Position numbers and translations under genes: made by a program | In this document: positions 54,752-63,719 of the stretch, one piece after another | Position numbering within the stretch: the stretch's first letter is position 1 | Layout: every line of letters starts with the position of its first letter | From: Aquimarina sp. TRL1 | Lineage (GTDB): Bacteria; Bacteroidota; Bacteroidia; Flavobacteriales; Flavobacteriaceae | Reading direction: 5' to 3' | DNA: 64,000 nt | NCBI RefSeq assembly: GCF_013365535.1 | Contig: NZ_CP053590.1 | Span: 3,896,501-3,960,500, forward strand | The notes under the pieces: generated by a model | The model's input: the letters and a program-made list of their open reading frames with translations, nothing else | The model's database searches: none | Told to the model about the DNA's origin: nothing

Positions 54752-55372
54752 TCATTGTTTATGTATGGATAATTTGTGTGTTTTCTGTTGTTGATATCTG
54801 TTTTTATCTAAGAATGCTAGTTGAGCAGTTTTATGAGGTAATTCTACCGTTTTATCGGTTACAAAACCAATGCGCTCGCAAAGCGTAAACATTTTTTTAT
54901 TGCGTATATCCGGTTCTACAAGAATTCGGTCTATAGTAGTGTTGGTAAATACAAAATCCATAATGGTTTGAAATAAATGAAGTGTAAACCCTGGGATTTT
55001 ATTTTGTACCGGAGGAGCAACTATAATATGAACTCCACAATCGCTGTTTTTTGCATCATAATAATTACTGATGATGTCTTTTGATGGAGTATAACGCTCT
55101 AAGAAGAAAGCTGGTTGATCATTGTGATATCCTGTAAAAATATCATAGTGATCAGGTTTGAGCAGCTCGATGTATTCCTTTTTTACTTCTTCTAAAGAAG
55201 AACCTTGCATTCCCCAAAAAAAAGCATATGGTTCATTCACCCATGTATGTAAAATCGAAGCATCCCTTTTGATATCAAAATGCTTTAAAGATACATGGCC
55301 GAAATTTTCTATAAATATGGAGTACACTGTACTTTCATTACTTTTATTTGGTAATTGAGTTCGTTGTATCAT
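54752..55372 (-). CDS. AlcB/IucB-type GNAT acyltransferase
   Basis: The 206-aa protein carries the siderophore-type acyltransferase domain (PF13523 kind): LKHFDIKRDASILHTWVNEP, AFFWGMQGSSLEEVKKEY, CGVHIIVAPPV, and VEPDIRNKKMFTLCERIGF at the acetyl-CoA end. IucB/AlcB/RhbD acylate N6-hydroxylysine or similar amines in hydroxamate siderophores. No amine monooxygenase or IucA/IucC-type synthetase is nearby, so siderophore synthesis is not supported here. It may acylate another amine in the neighbouring lipid cluster (inference); the 219-base gap makes its operon membership uncertain. Confidence 0.82.
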   Translation of the reverse strand: MIQRTQLPNKSNESTVYSIFIENFGHVSLKHFDIKRDASILHTWVNEPYAFFWGMQGSSLEEVKKEYIELLKPDHYDIFTGYHNDQPAFFLERYTPSKDIISNYYDAKNSDCGVHIIVAPPVQNKIPGFTLHLFQTIMDFVFTNTTIDRILVEPDIRNKKMFTLCERIGFVTDKTVELPHKTAQLAFLDKNRYQQQKTHKLSIHKQ

Positions 55373-55757
55373 GTATGTTTAAGAGCCGTATTTTCGCTTT
55401 TAATATTTCTTAAACACCTTATTAATAATTTGGTTTTTCTATTAAATGAGGTATTACGTTTGTTATTTTACTGTTTTTATTTAATCTAAATAATGTTATA
55501 CAAAAATAGAAGGCACTTAAATAATAAAATGACGATAAGGGGAATAAAAAAGACGTTAAAACTATCTAATTCGTTCAAGAATATTTTTTTCAAAATATTC
55601 TTGTAAACTAAGAAGGAAGAAAGAGTCTTATACGAAGTGTTTTATCGTATTAATGGGACTGTTTTGTTGCTATAGCCTGTCAAGGAATAAGGAATAGGAA
55701 GGTATAGGGGGGAGAATTACATGCTGACAGTATAGTCAGCATGTAAAGTGTATGTAA
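55373..55757. other. Intergenic region with two hairpins, no gene seen
   Basis: AT-rich. CAAGAATATTTT and AAAATATTCTTG (about 55576-55603) form one inverted repeat, and ACATGCTGAC with GTCAGCATGT (about 55719-55744) another. The latter lies just past the esterase stop (minus strand) and may act in termination, although no strong T-run follows. Confidence 0.6.
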
Positions 55758-56420
55758 TTATATGTGATTTTGCAACCACTCTTTGAATTGATAAAAGTTT
55801 TGAGGATGAACCCCATGACCTACAGGAAACTCTTGTAATGTTGTTTTGACTCCAAGTGTATCGAAGAATGCTGGTGCCTTTCTGGCCCAGTCTATTGGGA
55901 TAACAGGATCTACACTTCCGTGAGAGCAATAGATATTGAGTTTAGAAAAATCATTCTTAGAATAGTTTTCATGAAGAATAGCTTCATTCAGATAACCGCT
56001 TAATGCGATAACATTTTTAATTTTTTCGGGATATGATAAGGCTACGGCATAGCTTAGAATAGTCCCTTGGCTAAACCCGAGAATGGATACATTAGAAGCA
56101 TCCAAATGGTAGGCTTCTATTGCTTCGTCAATGAATGTTGCTATTTTATCTCTGGATTCGATTGCTTGTTCATCATCACTGAATTTTCCGTTATCAGCAT
56201 CGAAATAGATAGCATACCAGGCGTTTCCGCTTGGTTGCATCGGATACGGAGCACGAACAGAGATAATACAGAGTTCATCCGGTAATTCTGAAGCAAAGGA
56301 AAAAAGATCATTTTCATCACTTCCGTATCCATGAAACATAAATAATACCGGAGTTTTTTCTTTTTGTACTGTAGGGGTTTTTATAATATGATGAAGGGAT
56401 AATGCTTTTGTAGTTTGCAT
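55758..56420 (-). CDS. Carboxylesterase/phospholipase-type alpha/beta-hydrolase (YpfH-like)
   Basis: The 220-aa cytoplasmic enzyme has the oxyanion motif LFMFHGYGSDENDLF, the nucleophile in LGFSQGTILSYAVAL (GFSQG), an Asp in GSVDPVIPIDWA and the His in FPVGHGVHPQN. This is the YpfH/phospholipase-carboxylesterase family. It probably hydrolyses acyl esters or thioesters; no substrate is known. It starts 12 bases after the following metallopeptidase-like gene's stop, on the same strand, so co-transcription is likely. Confidence 0.9.
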   Translation of the reverse strand: MQTTKALSLHHIIKTPTVQKEKTPVLFMFHGYGSDENDLFSFASELPDELCIISVRAPYPMQPSGNAWYAIYFDADNGKFSDDEQAIESRDKIATFIDEAIEAYHLDASNVSILGFSQGTILSYAVALSYPEKIKNVIALSGYLNEAILHENYSKNDFSKLNIYCSHGSVDPVIPIDWARKAPAFFDTLGVKTTLQEFPVGHGVHPQNFYQFKEWLQNHI

Positions 56421-56432
56421 GTGTACTTTATT

Positions 56433-57233
56433 TTATAATTGTATATGTATATGGTCGTCATGTCTTACTGCTTGACAGCCATGAAATCGTATTTTAGTGT
56501 TACTGATTCTTAAACGTTGTTTTAGATGAGGTTCTATAAAAATTTTTCGAACCATTGGCTGATTAGAAAGTAACAAAAGTAAATCTTTTGTAGCTTTCTC
56601 TGACAGTATTAATTTTCTATTCCAGTTTCCTAAACTAAAAAAACGAGTAATGTCGTATTGCCAGTATCCTTTTTTTTTGCAATACTCAGTTTGATTGTTG
56701 TTATTAGGAGGAGGAATAAAAACCCCATAACCGGTAATCCCGGGTTTTTTATTTGTTAGTTTTTCATTAGTTGTTTTATATATAAAAGAAAGATCAATTT
56801 TTTTTCCATCATTATGACTTAGATGTGGAAACAAGGGGTATCCATCTATAAAAGGAAAATTGGCATCCAGATATACCAACTTAATAGAAGGATACTTATA
56901 TGATAACTGTTTTGCTACTGTAGTTAATACTTTATATGTATCTGGAGTGACATAATCTCTATTACATATTTTAGTTAGCAATGTATGTGCAGTTATAGAA
57001 GGGGTGTCTTTTATTTTTATTCGACCCAATAGAGGAGCTGTATTAGGAATAATAAAAAAAGTAGTCAAGCTGTAAACCAGAACAAATACGAGTATTTTTT
57101 TTAGCCGATAGAAAGGAGTTTTTCTAGTAATAACAAGTTCCGTAATCAGATATAATATTCCTCCTAGCTGCGTTAGTATAGTAAGAAATATTACTAAAAA
57201 ACATTTGGAAAGTATTTTGAATAACGAGATCAA
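56433..57233 (-). CDS. Membrane-anchored LAS-type (MepA-like) metallopeptidase candidate
   Basis: The 266-aa protein has two N-terminal transmembrane segments (about 8-30 and 45-65). The rest faces outside. It has the zinc-ligand pattern of the LAS superfamily (lysostaphin, D-Ala-D-Ala metallopeptidase, MepA): His140 and Asp147 in SHNDGKKID (H-x6-D) and the C-terminal His261-x-His263 in HDDHIHIQL. MepA cuts peptidoglycan cross-links. The ligand pattern is seen; the cleavage target is inference. It lies between the esterase (12 bases away) and DUF4870 (12 bases) in a compact minus-strand run. Confidence 0.7.
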   Translation of the reverse strand: MISLFKILSKCFLVIFLTILTQLGGILYLITELVITRKTPFYRLKKILVFVLVYSLTTFFIIPNTAPLLGRIKIKDTPSITAHTLLTKICNRDYVTPDTYKVLTTVAKQLSYKYPSIKLVYLDANFPFIDGYPLFPHLSHNDGKKIDLSFIYKTTNEKLTNKKPGITGYGVFIPPPNNNNQTEYCKKKGYWQYDITRFFSLGNWNRKLILSEKATKDLLLLLSNQPMVRKIFIEPHLKQRLRISNTKIRFHGCQAVRHDDHIHIQL

Positions 57234-57245
57234 AATACTGAGATT

Positions 57246-57575
57246 TTATCGGATAAAAGTAAACCACTCCTGAAAATATTTTCCCAGAATTGGGACTTCT
57301 TTTTGTTCTTCCTTTATTGCGGTAACTAAACCGTAAATGATAAGAATAATAACTCCAATATACAGTGGCGTATCGATAATCCAGTTATTAAAAATATTAG
57401 CAATCGCCCCGACAATATAAAATGTAACCCATAACCCAAATCCTTGTCTGATATGAAAACTGGCAAATTCATTTTTATCATCATGATTCATGAAAAAAGC
57501 AATAATGGTTCCGATGACAGACAGGTAGGCAACGATAGCTGCTGTTTTTCCTTGTTTGGCATAATCTGATTGCAT
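57246..57575 (-). CDS. DUF4870 domain membrane protein
   Basis: The 109-aa protein has three predicted transmembrane helices and the typical N-terminal TAAIVAYLSVIGTIIAFFMN, FASFHIRQGFGLWV and C-terminal IIYGLVTAIKEEQKEVPILG features of DUF4870. This family is unassigned. It sits 12 bases from the metallopeptidase candidate and 21 bases from the dihydroorotase-like gene in a co-directional run. Confidence 0.93.
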   Translation of the reverse strand: MQSDYAKQGKTAAIVAYLSVIGTIIAFFMNHDDKNEFASFHIRQGFGLWVTFYIVGAIANIFNNWIIDTPLYIGVIILIIYGLVTAIKEEQKEVPILGKYFQEWFTFIR

Positions 57576-57596
57576 ACGTTGTATTGATTTTATGAT

Positions 57597-58850
57597 TTAT
57601 TTTTCTAAAAGTATTCCATTCGCAATAATCCCATATACATGTCCTTTAGTGTCCTTATTTATAAAGGCACTATTTTTAGAACTGGATAAAATTGCTTCTT
57701 CAGAGAATGTTTGAGTTCCTTCTGGGTTAAATAATGATATATCAGCAATAGCGCCCTCTTCGATAGGAGTGTTGGGAATTCCGAATATTTTCTTCCCCTG
57801 CGTTAGTACGTCTATTGTTTTTGAGGTTCCCAAATAATTATTGAGTACTCCGAAAGCACTCTCTAGCCCAATACTTCCATATTTAGCATTGTCGAATTCT
57901 ACTTTTTTATGTTCAATATCCATAGGGATATGATCAGAGGTAAGCATATCAATGGTTCCATCATTAATTCCTTCTAAAATGGCATCCAGATCTGTTTGCG
58001 TTCTTAAAGGAGGGTGTAGCTTAAAAGAAGTATCGAATTCTTTTAGCTCCTCATCTGTTAACACTGTATTGTGGATCGCTACACTACAGCTTACATGTAA
58101 TCCTTTTTCTTTAGCATCTCTTATCAGGGCTACGGATTTAGCGGTAGAAATTGTTGGAATATGTAATTTACCTCCTGTATATTGTAATAGAAATAGATCT
58201 CTGGATACTTGTAATTCTTCAGCGAGGGCAGGAATTCCTTTTAATCCTAATAACGTAGCTTGTTCTTCTTCATTTACCATACCTTTTCCGGCAATATCAT
58301 TGTCTTGTGGATAAGATAACACCAGCCCGTCAAAGTTTTGTGCATATTGCAGGGCAAGTTTCATCAGATTAGGATTAGGAGTTGATTTTTTAAAATCACC
58401 AAAAGCAATTGCTCCCCCTTTTTTCATATCGTACAATTCTGCCAGATCTATTCCCTTAGATCCGATAGTTAGTGCTCCAATCGGGTGTACGGTTACCGGG
58501 TGCCCCAATGCTTTGTTTTTTACAAATCCTATTGCTGTACTGTTATCGATAATAGGATTCGTATCCGGATTAAGAGCAATAGTAGTAAAACCACTTTTTC
58601 CGGCAACATCCAGCCCTTGAGAAATAGTTTCTCTTTCTTCATACCCGGGCTCTCCAAAGCTAATACTACTATCAAACCATCCTTGTGATATATGAAGATT
58701 TTTTAAATTGATTTCTGTGGTGTCTTCTGTTTTTTCAATTAAAGAACCGATAGACCTAATGATTCCGTCTTTGATAAGAATATCTACAGTTTTATTATGA
58801 AAACTTGATTGTGGATCGATTATGGTAGCTGCCTTTAATAAAAAGTTCAT
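57597..58850 (-). CDS. Dihydroorotase-family protein lacking metal ligands (PyrC-prime type)
   Basis: The 417-aa protein is a type I amidohydrolase by fold and by motifs such as GEPGYEERETISQGLDVAGKSGFTTIALNPDTNP. However, the first metal-binding motif D-x-H-x-H is D-S-S-I-S here (residues 60-64), so both histidines are replaced, and the CED loop is lost (LSYPQDNDIAG). Later SDHIPMDIEHK and GGKLHIPTIST keep some positions. In other bacteria such catalytically dead homologues (PyrC-prime) support aspartate transcarbamoylase as structural partners. No pyrB is in view. It overlaps the BatA-type gene by 4 bases (ATGA). Confidence 0.88.
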   Translation of the reverse strand: MNFLLKAATIIDPQSSFHNKTVDILIKDGIIRSIGSLIEKTEDTTEINLKNLHISQGWFDSSISFGEPGYEERETISQGLDVAGKSGFTTIALNPDTNPIIDNSTAIGFVKNKALGHPVTVHPIGALTIGSKGIDLAELYDMKKGGAIAFGDFKKSTPNPNLMKLALQYAQNFDGLVLSYPQDNDIAGKGMVNEEEQATLLGLKGIPALAEELQVSRDLFLLQYTGGKLHIPTISTAKSVALIRDAKEKGLHVSCSVAIHNTVLTDEELKEFDTSFKLHPPLRTQTDLDAILEGINDGTIDMLTSDHIPMDIEHKKVEFDNAKYGSIGLESAFGVLNNYLGTSKTIDVLTQGKKIFGIPNTPIEEGAIADISLFNPEGTQTFSEEAILSSSKNSAFINKDTKGHVYGIIANGILLEK

Positions 58851-60772
58851 TTCAGATATTTTAATAATAGTATTTCAATAATGAGGAATAACAGCGCAAA
58901 AATAATAAACCATTTCCAAAGTTCGTTGACTCTGGAGTCTTCTTTTATTTGATTAAAAAGGCTGGATACTGCATCAGAAACCTCATACTGATCGTTAGTA
59001 GTTAGTCTATAGTATTGTAAATCACTTTCTGAGGTGTCATAATTATAACTGATATGCTGTATGATATTTTCTTTGTTTTGTAGGGAATAAATTCCTGCTT
59101 TTGTCGGAATTTCATTTGTTGTAATTCTAACTTTCGTAGAAAAACTATGTTGCTGGGGAATGATATTTTCTTCTTCATTCACCAATGAGAGGATCCCATC
59201 TTGTCCTAGTTTTATAGCGACATCATAAGAATTATTTTGCCCTATAGTATATGATATATCAGATAATTGTAAACTTTGTTTTCCTATGTTATATAAAGTA
59301 GGAACGATTAGAGGAGAATTTTTGAAATTAGAATTTTCAGTGTTTATAGCAGCAGTAAAGGCATAAAAATTTCCTGATGTATAGAGAAACGGGCTTTTAT
59401 CTTCATAAGCGAGGATCGTGTTGGATGCATTTGTTGTATAGAGACTGTTTACTTTTGGGTATTGAAAATTACGAACCGTATTATCAAAAACCCCATTGTA
59501 TAATGAATGAGAAAAAGCAATAGTTGTGATTTGCTTTTCCTGTGTTTTTTTTGCTGTTAGTCCTGTAACCCCAAGTTGACTGGTTAATTGCTGATACGAA
59601 GGAATATTACCGTCAGTAGCAGGAATAAAACAAAGTGTGCCTCCTTGCTTATAGAACGATTGAAGTACATCAATAAGCGATACCGGGATTTGTTTTACTT
59701 CGTTCAGTATAATTAAATTGGCATCTTGTAAATTATTGTAGTTAACATCCTGTAAAAGGCTACTGATTAAGGTAAACTCATCAGGAGTATATATACTTTT
59801 TAAAAACTTATCATCACTCTCATTAATTGCTATAACCTTAATCTTTTCAGGGGTATTGATATTGAAATATCTAAAATTATCAAAGGAGATCGTTGGGTCT
59901 TCAATTAGAACACGCCCATTTATTTTTGTGTTTTCTTCTAATCTAAAGGTAACGGTGTTTTTTGCTTTTTCGGGGATAGAAACGGTTGTTTTAGCCAATA
60001 ACTGCTCTTCATTGTATACCGCCACAGGAACATTATCCACTGCATTATCAGAACTACTAAGCTCTACATGAAGTTGCAACTCATTATTCGTATCGTAATT
60101 TACATATAGACTATCGATAGAAAGATTTTGATGCGTTACTGGTTGTAGTTGTACGAGGTTTGTTTGAGTATCTGTAGTGGTAGGGATTGACAAGGATTCT
60201 TCTTTTTGCTGGAAATCTGAAATCATGATTACCCGTTTGTTCGTTTTGGAATCTGTACTGAGTAATTGTTTCGCTTTTAGATAGGCTGCACTATACGGTA
60301 ATTGATTAGCACTATAATCTAATTGGAGTAAATCATTCTGAATATCTTTTTTGGAGACTTTTCTATAACTTTCATTATTGGTAATAATAGAAATTTGTTC
60401 ATCATCGTCTATTGCTGCTAATAATTCCTGAATGGCTCGTTGCAACAGAGGTCCTTTTTGTCCTTTAGCCTGCATACTAAATGAATTGTCGAGATAGATT
60501 GCAGTTTCAGTTTGCTTACTGCTATTTTCTTTTGCAGAAAAGTATGGCTGAGCAAAAGCAATAATAACACATGCCAAAAGCAACAAACGGGTCAAGAGAG
60601 TTAGCCACTTTTTTATTTTAGAACTCTTTCGGGTCTGGAGTGTTACTGATTGTAAGAACTGTACATTAGAAAAAGCAACTTTTTTGAATTTTCTTAATTG
60701 AAATAAATGAACGAGTATCGGAATGATAAGTGCTAAAAGTGCATATAGAAAATCAGGATGTTTGAATTGCAT
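58847..60772 (-). CDS. BatA-domain/VWA membrane protein
   Basis: The 641-aa protein starts with the BatA/aerotolerance-regulator N-domain (MQFKHPDFLYALLALIIPILVHLFQLRKFKKVAFSN; key part LIIPILVHLFQLRKF), then a second TM helix. A von Willebrand A-like domain follows with the MIDAS start ETAIYLDNSFSMQAKG (D-x-S-x-S), and the remainder is a beta-rich extracytoplasmic region ending in a C-terminal TM helix (FIIFALLFLIIEILL). The stop codon of this gene's frame overlaps the start of the dihydroorotase-like gene, indicating translational coupling. Role in envelope stress or MoxR-linked systems is possible; no MoxR is adjacent. Confidence 0.9.
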   Translation of the reverse strand: MQFKHPDFLYALLALIIPILVHLFQLRKFKKVAFSNVQFLQSVTLQTRKSSKIKKWLTLLTRLLLLACVIIAFAQPYFSAKENSSKQTETAIYLDNSFSMQAKGQKGPLLQRAIQELLAAIDDDEQISIITNNESYRKVSKKDIQNDLLQLDYSANQLPYSAAYLKAKQLLSTDSKTNKRVIMISDFQQKEESLSIPTTTDTQTNLVQLQPVTHQNLSIDSLYVNYDTNNELQLHVELSSSDNAVDNVPVAVYNEEQLLAKTTVSIPEKAKNTVTFRLEENTKINGRVLIEDPTISFDNFRYFNINTPEKIKVIAINESDDKFLKSIYTPDEFTLISSLLQDVNYNNLQDANLIILNEVKQIPVSLIDVLQSFYKQGGTLCFIPATDGNIPSYQQLTSQLGVTGLTAKKTQEKQITTIAFSHSLYNGVFDNTVRNFQYPKVNSLYTTNASNTILAYEDKSPFLYTSGNFYAFTAAINTENSNFKNSPLIVPTLYNIGKQSLQLSDISYTIGQNNSYDVAIKLGQDGILSLVNEEENIIPQQHSFSTKVRITTNEIPTKAGIYSLQNKENIIQHISYNYDTSESDLQYYRLTTNDQYEVSDAVSSLFNQIKEDSRVNELWKWFIIFALLFLIIEILLLKYLK

Positions 60773-61006
60773 TTCTATGGTACGTAGGTAATAAGTTTAG
60801 TTATACATATCCTCTAAAAAAATGAGGATTTTCTTCTATTTCGTAAATATACTATAAGATTTAAACTTAATGATTTAGTATGAGAGAAATTTTCATGCGA
60901 ATGGTCAATTTGAAACACAGTTATTTTCTGATCATCAGTACTTAGATGCATCGGAATTAAGATTCTTTATAAAAGAAGATTTTAGATAGATACTTATTTT
61001 AAGGGG

Positions 61007-62323
61007 TTATTCTTCTTTTTCGGGTAATAATTCCTTTGCCTTATCCCATAATTTACTCCCTTCATCTTTCAGTGTTTTTCCTGCATTTTCGATAGTTTCC
61101 ATATTTGAGTATTTGTCGATATTTTCAATAAAATGATTAAAGGAATCGATCGTGTCAAAAACCTCGTCAGTATAAGGGATTTCATGTGCTTTCATCAGCT
61201 TTTTCCAATCCACTTTGATAAGTATCGAAATCATATATTTTGTGGCAACCTTACTGAGGAAATATTTGTCGTATACCCCATTTAGTACTTTTCCGGTCTC
61301 TCTGTTTTGCAGGTATGTTATTGATTCATTCATAGATGCTCTTTCGGTATTTGATAGCAGGGGACTGGTTTTTAGTTTTTTTATGGCAATAATTGCTTTT
61401 TCGGGTTCTTCATTTTTTAGGTACAAAAACGTTTCTATTGCCCAGACAATTTCATTGTCTAATCCTATTTCTTTTGCATCTGAAATAAAACTTTCAAAAT
61501 CCTTAAGGGCTCTTTTTTCATCAATTTCGCGATCCATCATTAATCGATCGAAACCTCTGAACAAATGATTAATCGCATGAAATGCAATGTGCGTTTTTTT
61601 ATTATCCAGCTTTCCCCACTGAAAAATTGTTCTGGTAAAAGCCAGGTCTATTGTAGGGTGTTTTTCCAGCCATTCGATATTTTTAGAAATTTCATCTTCT
61701 GATAAATAAAATAATTTTTTCTCAAAGAAGAGAAATCCTCTGAAGAATTGTAATAGTGCTTTGATTTCTCCATCAGGGAGACGTTCTGGATGCGTTTTTG
61801 CACTTTCATATAATGAAATTTCTTTTCCCAGATCACGGCTGGCAATGACAATAATGCTTAATAAAGCATGTTCCATGTTTTGAATAAATTCTTTATCATT
61901 TTTTTCGGCAATCGGATGTTGTACCAAGATGGAGTCCCCACTAATTTTATGGAATACTTCTAAGAGGGTAGGAAAAGAATCTTCATCTGTTTTTTTTATA
62001 AATTTTTTAATAGAATTATAATCTTTATAGAGGTTTATATAATCCATTAGAGACCATTCTTCAGGAGATTTAGCCTGTTCTGAGAGAAAAGTATTCGATA
62101 CTTTGTCTAATGTTTTTTTGAATTTTTGATATTCCTGATTTTTATGATTTTCGGCACCAGCGGATCGAATACATATTTTTCCAAACTTATAGAGGAGTAC
62201 TTTATCGGAGTCTAATTGCGATTCCAAGGCTAATTTATCTTGTTCTAAGAGGGCTTTATCCGATTTTTCATTAAAACAACTACAAAAAAGAAAGGAAATG
62301 ATAAGTAAAAATTGAATTCTCAT
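61007..62323 (-). CDS. Lipoprotein of unknown function
   Basis: The 438-aa protein begins MRIQFLLIISFLFCSC with a lipobox Cys followed by FNEKSDK. The rest is mainly helical with many charged residues, e.g. ALLQFFRGFLFFEKKLFYL and FHAINHLFRGFDRLMMDREI; near the C-terminus are IENIDKYSNMETIENAGKTL and KELLPEKEE. I recognise no domain. The gene stands alone with gaps over 200 bases on either side. Confidence 0.75.
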   Translation of the reverse strand: MRIQFLLIISFLFCSCFNEKSDKALLEQDKLALESQLDSDKVLLYKFGKICIRSAGAENHKNQEYQKFKKTLDKVSNTFLSEQAKSPEEWSLMDYINLYKDYNSIKKFIKKTDEDSFPTLLEVFHKISGDSILVQHPIAEKNDKEFIQNMEHALLSIIVIASRDLGKEISLYESAKTHPERLPDGEIKALLQFFRGFLFFEKKLFYLSEDEISKNIEWLEKHPTIDLAFTRTIFQWGKLDNKKTHIAFHAINHLFRGFDRLMMDREIDEKRALKDFESFISDAKEIGLDNEIVWAIETFLYLKNEEPEKAIIAIKKLKTSPLLSNTERASMNESITYLQNRETGKVLNGVYDKYFLSKVATKYMISILIKVDWKKLMKAHEIPYTDEVFDTIDSFNHFIENIDKYSNMETIENAGKTLKDEGSKLWDKAKELLPEKEE

Positions 62324-62532
62324 AGGGTCTAAGTTACAAGTGCATCAGATAGATCTTCTACATTTTAATAAAAAACAGATTGGCTATCTATAGATCATTC
62401 ACAAGAGACCTGAATATATGAACGTTCTATAAAAAGACAATACAGGATTGTAGCTGACAAATATCAACTAAAAAACGAATTTATGTCATTCTTAAAACTA
62501 AAAGTCCTGTTAAATATAGAGACAAAATATAT

Positions 62533-62569
62533 GACAAACAGCTTCAGGAATTTCGAGAAACTGTTTGTC
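62533..62569 (-). terminator. Hairpin downstream of the GNAT gene
   Basis: GACAAACAG (62533-62541) pairs with CTGTTTGTC (62561-62569) around a 19-base loop, just beyond the stop at 62575. The T-run after it on the minus strand is short. Confidence 0.5.
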
Positions 62570-62574
62570 TTACG

Positions 62575-63018
62575 TTATTCTTGAACAAGAAGTAGTACTT
62601 TTTGATCATATGTCTTATTACACCATTGATGCTTATCTAGAATACTCTGGGGAACATCGCGTTGTGTTTTATGATCGTATAGTATAAAATTACATTGTTT
62701 ATAAAAGGGAAATAGATGTTTAAAAGGAAGGCACCATATTTTTTGTCCTTTGCTTTTTTCCTGGAGAAGCCGCAAGACAATTTTTTTTGCAATTCCTAGT
62801 CCTCTATATTTTTTAGCAACAAAAATTCCTCCTAGTTCTTTATGTATGTTATTAATGAATACCAGGCGTCCGACTCCACATTTTTGTTGATCAGTTTCTG
62901 CGATAACAATAAATTCATTTGAAAAATCAGAATGTGTAAACCCAATGCTGGAATAGGTGTTATTTACCCATTGCATATCATCAAGTGTCGCATTTTTTAT
63001 TCTGATGGAAACATTCAT
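62575..63018 (-). CDS. GNAT family N-acetyltransferase
   Basis: The 147-aa protein has the GNAT fold: N-terminal IRIKNATLDDMQWVNNTYSS, beta-strand core IVIAETDQQKCGVGRLVFI and the acetyl-CoA motif GIFVAKKYRGLGIAKKIVLRLL (R-G-L-G-I-A). Substrate unknown. The methyltransferase gene ends 24 bases upstream on the same strand, so the two are likely co-transcribed, which may mean both modify the same small molecule or act in one cellular process (inference). Confidence 0.92.
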   Translation of the reverse strand: MNVSIRIKNATLDDMQWVNNTYSSIGFTHSDFSNEFIVIAETDQQKCGVGRLVFINNIHKELGGIFVAKKYRGLGIAKKIVLRLLQEKSKGQKIWCLPFKHLFPFYKQCNFILYDHKTQRDVPQSILDKHQWCNKTYDQKVLLLVQE

Positions 63019-63041
63019 GTAGAATCAAACTAAAATACTGG

Positions 63042-63719
63042 TTATTTAATCAGAGAAACAACAGAAAAGAAGCGTTCAACAGCTGTTCCTGTTTTGCTGG
63101 TAATTGTTTCTGTAAACGTAGTTTTTTTTTCTATTTTAAAAGGAGATTTTCTAATTAGTTCTACTATTTTTTCATCATCATATAAGGTGAAACCGTATTT
63201 TGTAAAAGGTAATTTTTCCATAAAATCTTTATGAGCATAAGTGATATTTACTCGACCATTCCCTTTTAATACCCGATATAGTTCATTAAGGAAAGTAGTA
63301 GGGTTTCTCCAAAAGTAAATTGTGTTGACGGTCATTATTTTATCAAAATAATGATCCTGAAATGGAATCTGTTCTCCATTGTAAAGTGTGAAAGTAGCCC
63401 CATTCTCTTTTATAAAAAATTGATTAATGTGGATGGCTTCTTCCCTCATTAACTCAGAAATTTCAAGACCATTATATTTGATTGTCTGTTTGATATCAAA
63501 CAATCTGGATAGATGCTCACAATTTCCGTGACCAATTTCTAAAATGATGTCATAGTCTGCTATTTTTAAAGCATTAGCGGTCTGAAGGGTCATACTGATA
63601 TTCGTCTCATTCATAAGATTGGCGATATCAATCCCTTTTTTGCCATTAGGGCAGCTAAGTTGTTCGGCAAGTTCTTTAATTTCTGTTTCTGACAGTTCTT
63701 GTACTGTTTTCATGGGCAT
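63042..63719 (-). CDS. Class I SAM-dependent methyltransferase
   Basis: The 225-aa protein has the Rossmann-type methyltransferase signature YDIILEIGHGNCEHLSRLF (motif I), the acidic NGLEISELM region (motif II) and FDKIMTVNTIYFWRNPTTFLNELYRVLKGNGRV (motifs IV-VI). It resembles the UbiE/Methyltransf_11 group. The target is unknown. It lies upstream of the GNAT gene (24 bases) on the same strand. Start at 63719 follows an ATG with MPMKTVQELSETEIKELAEQ. Confidence 0.93.
   Translation of the reverse strand: MPMKTVQELSETEIKELAEQLSCPNGKKGIDIANLMNETNISMTLQTANALKIADYDIILEIGHGNCEHLSRLFDIKQTIKYNGLEISELMREEAIHINQFFIKENGATFTLYNGEQIPFQDHYFDKIMTVNTIYFWRNPTTFLNELYRVLKGNGRVNITYAHKDFMEKLPFTKYGFTLYDDEKIVELIRKSPFKIEKKTTFTETITSKTGTAVERFFSVVSLIK

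Noticed and set aside
54752..55372. Siderophore biosynthesis operon
   Set aside because: Only the AlcB/IucB-like acyltransferase is present; the monooxygenase and the synthetase are missing from the window.
50404..55372. A complete Rpf quorum-sensing system
   Set aside because: No RpfB, RpfC or RpfG homologue is in the window; only the synthase-like enzyme and lipid-type genes are seen.
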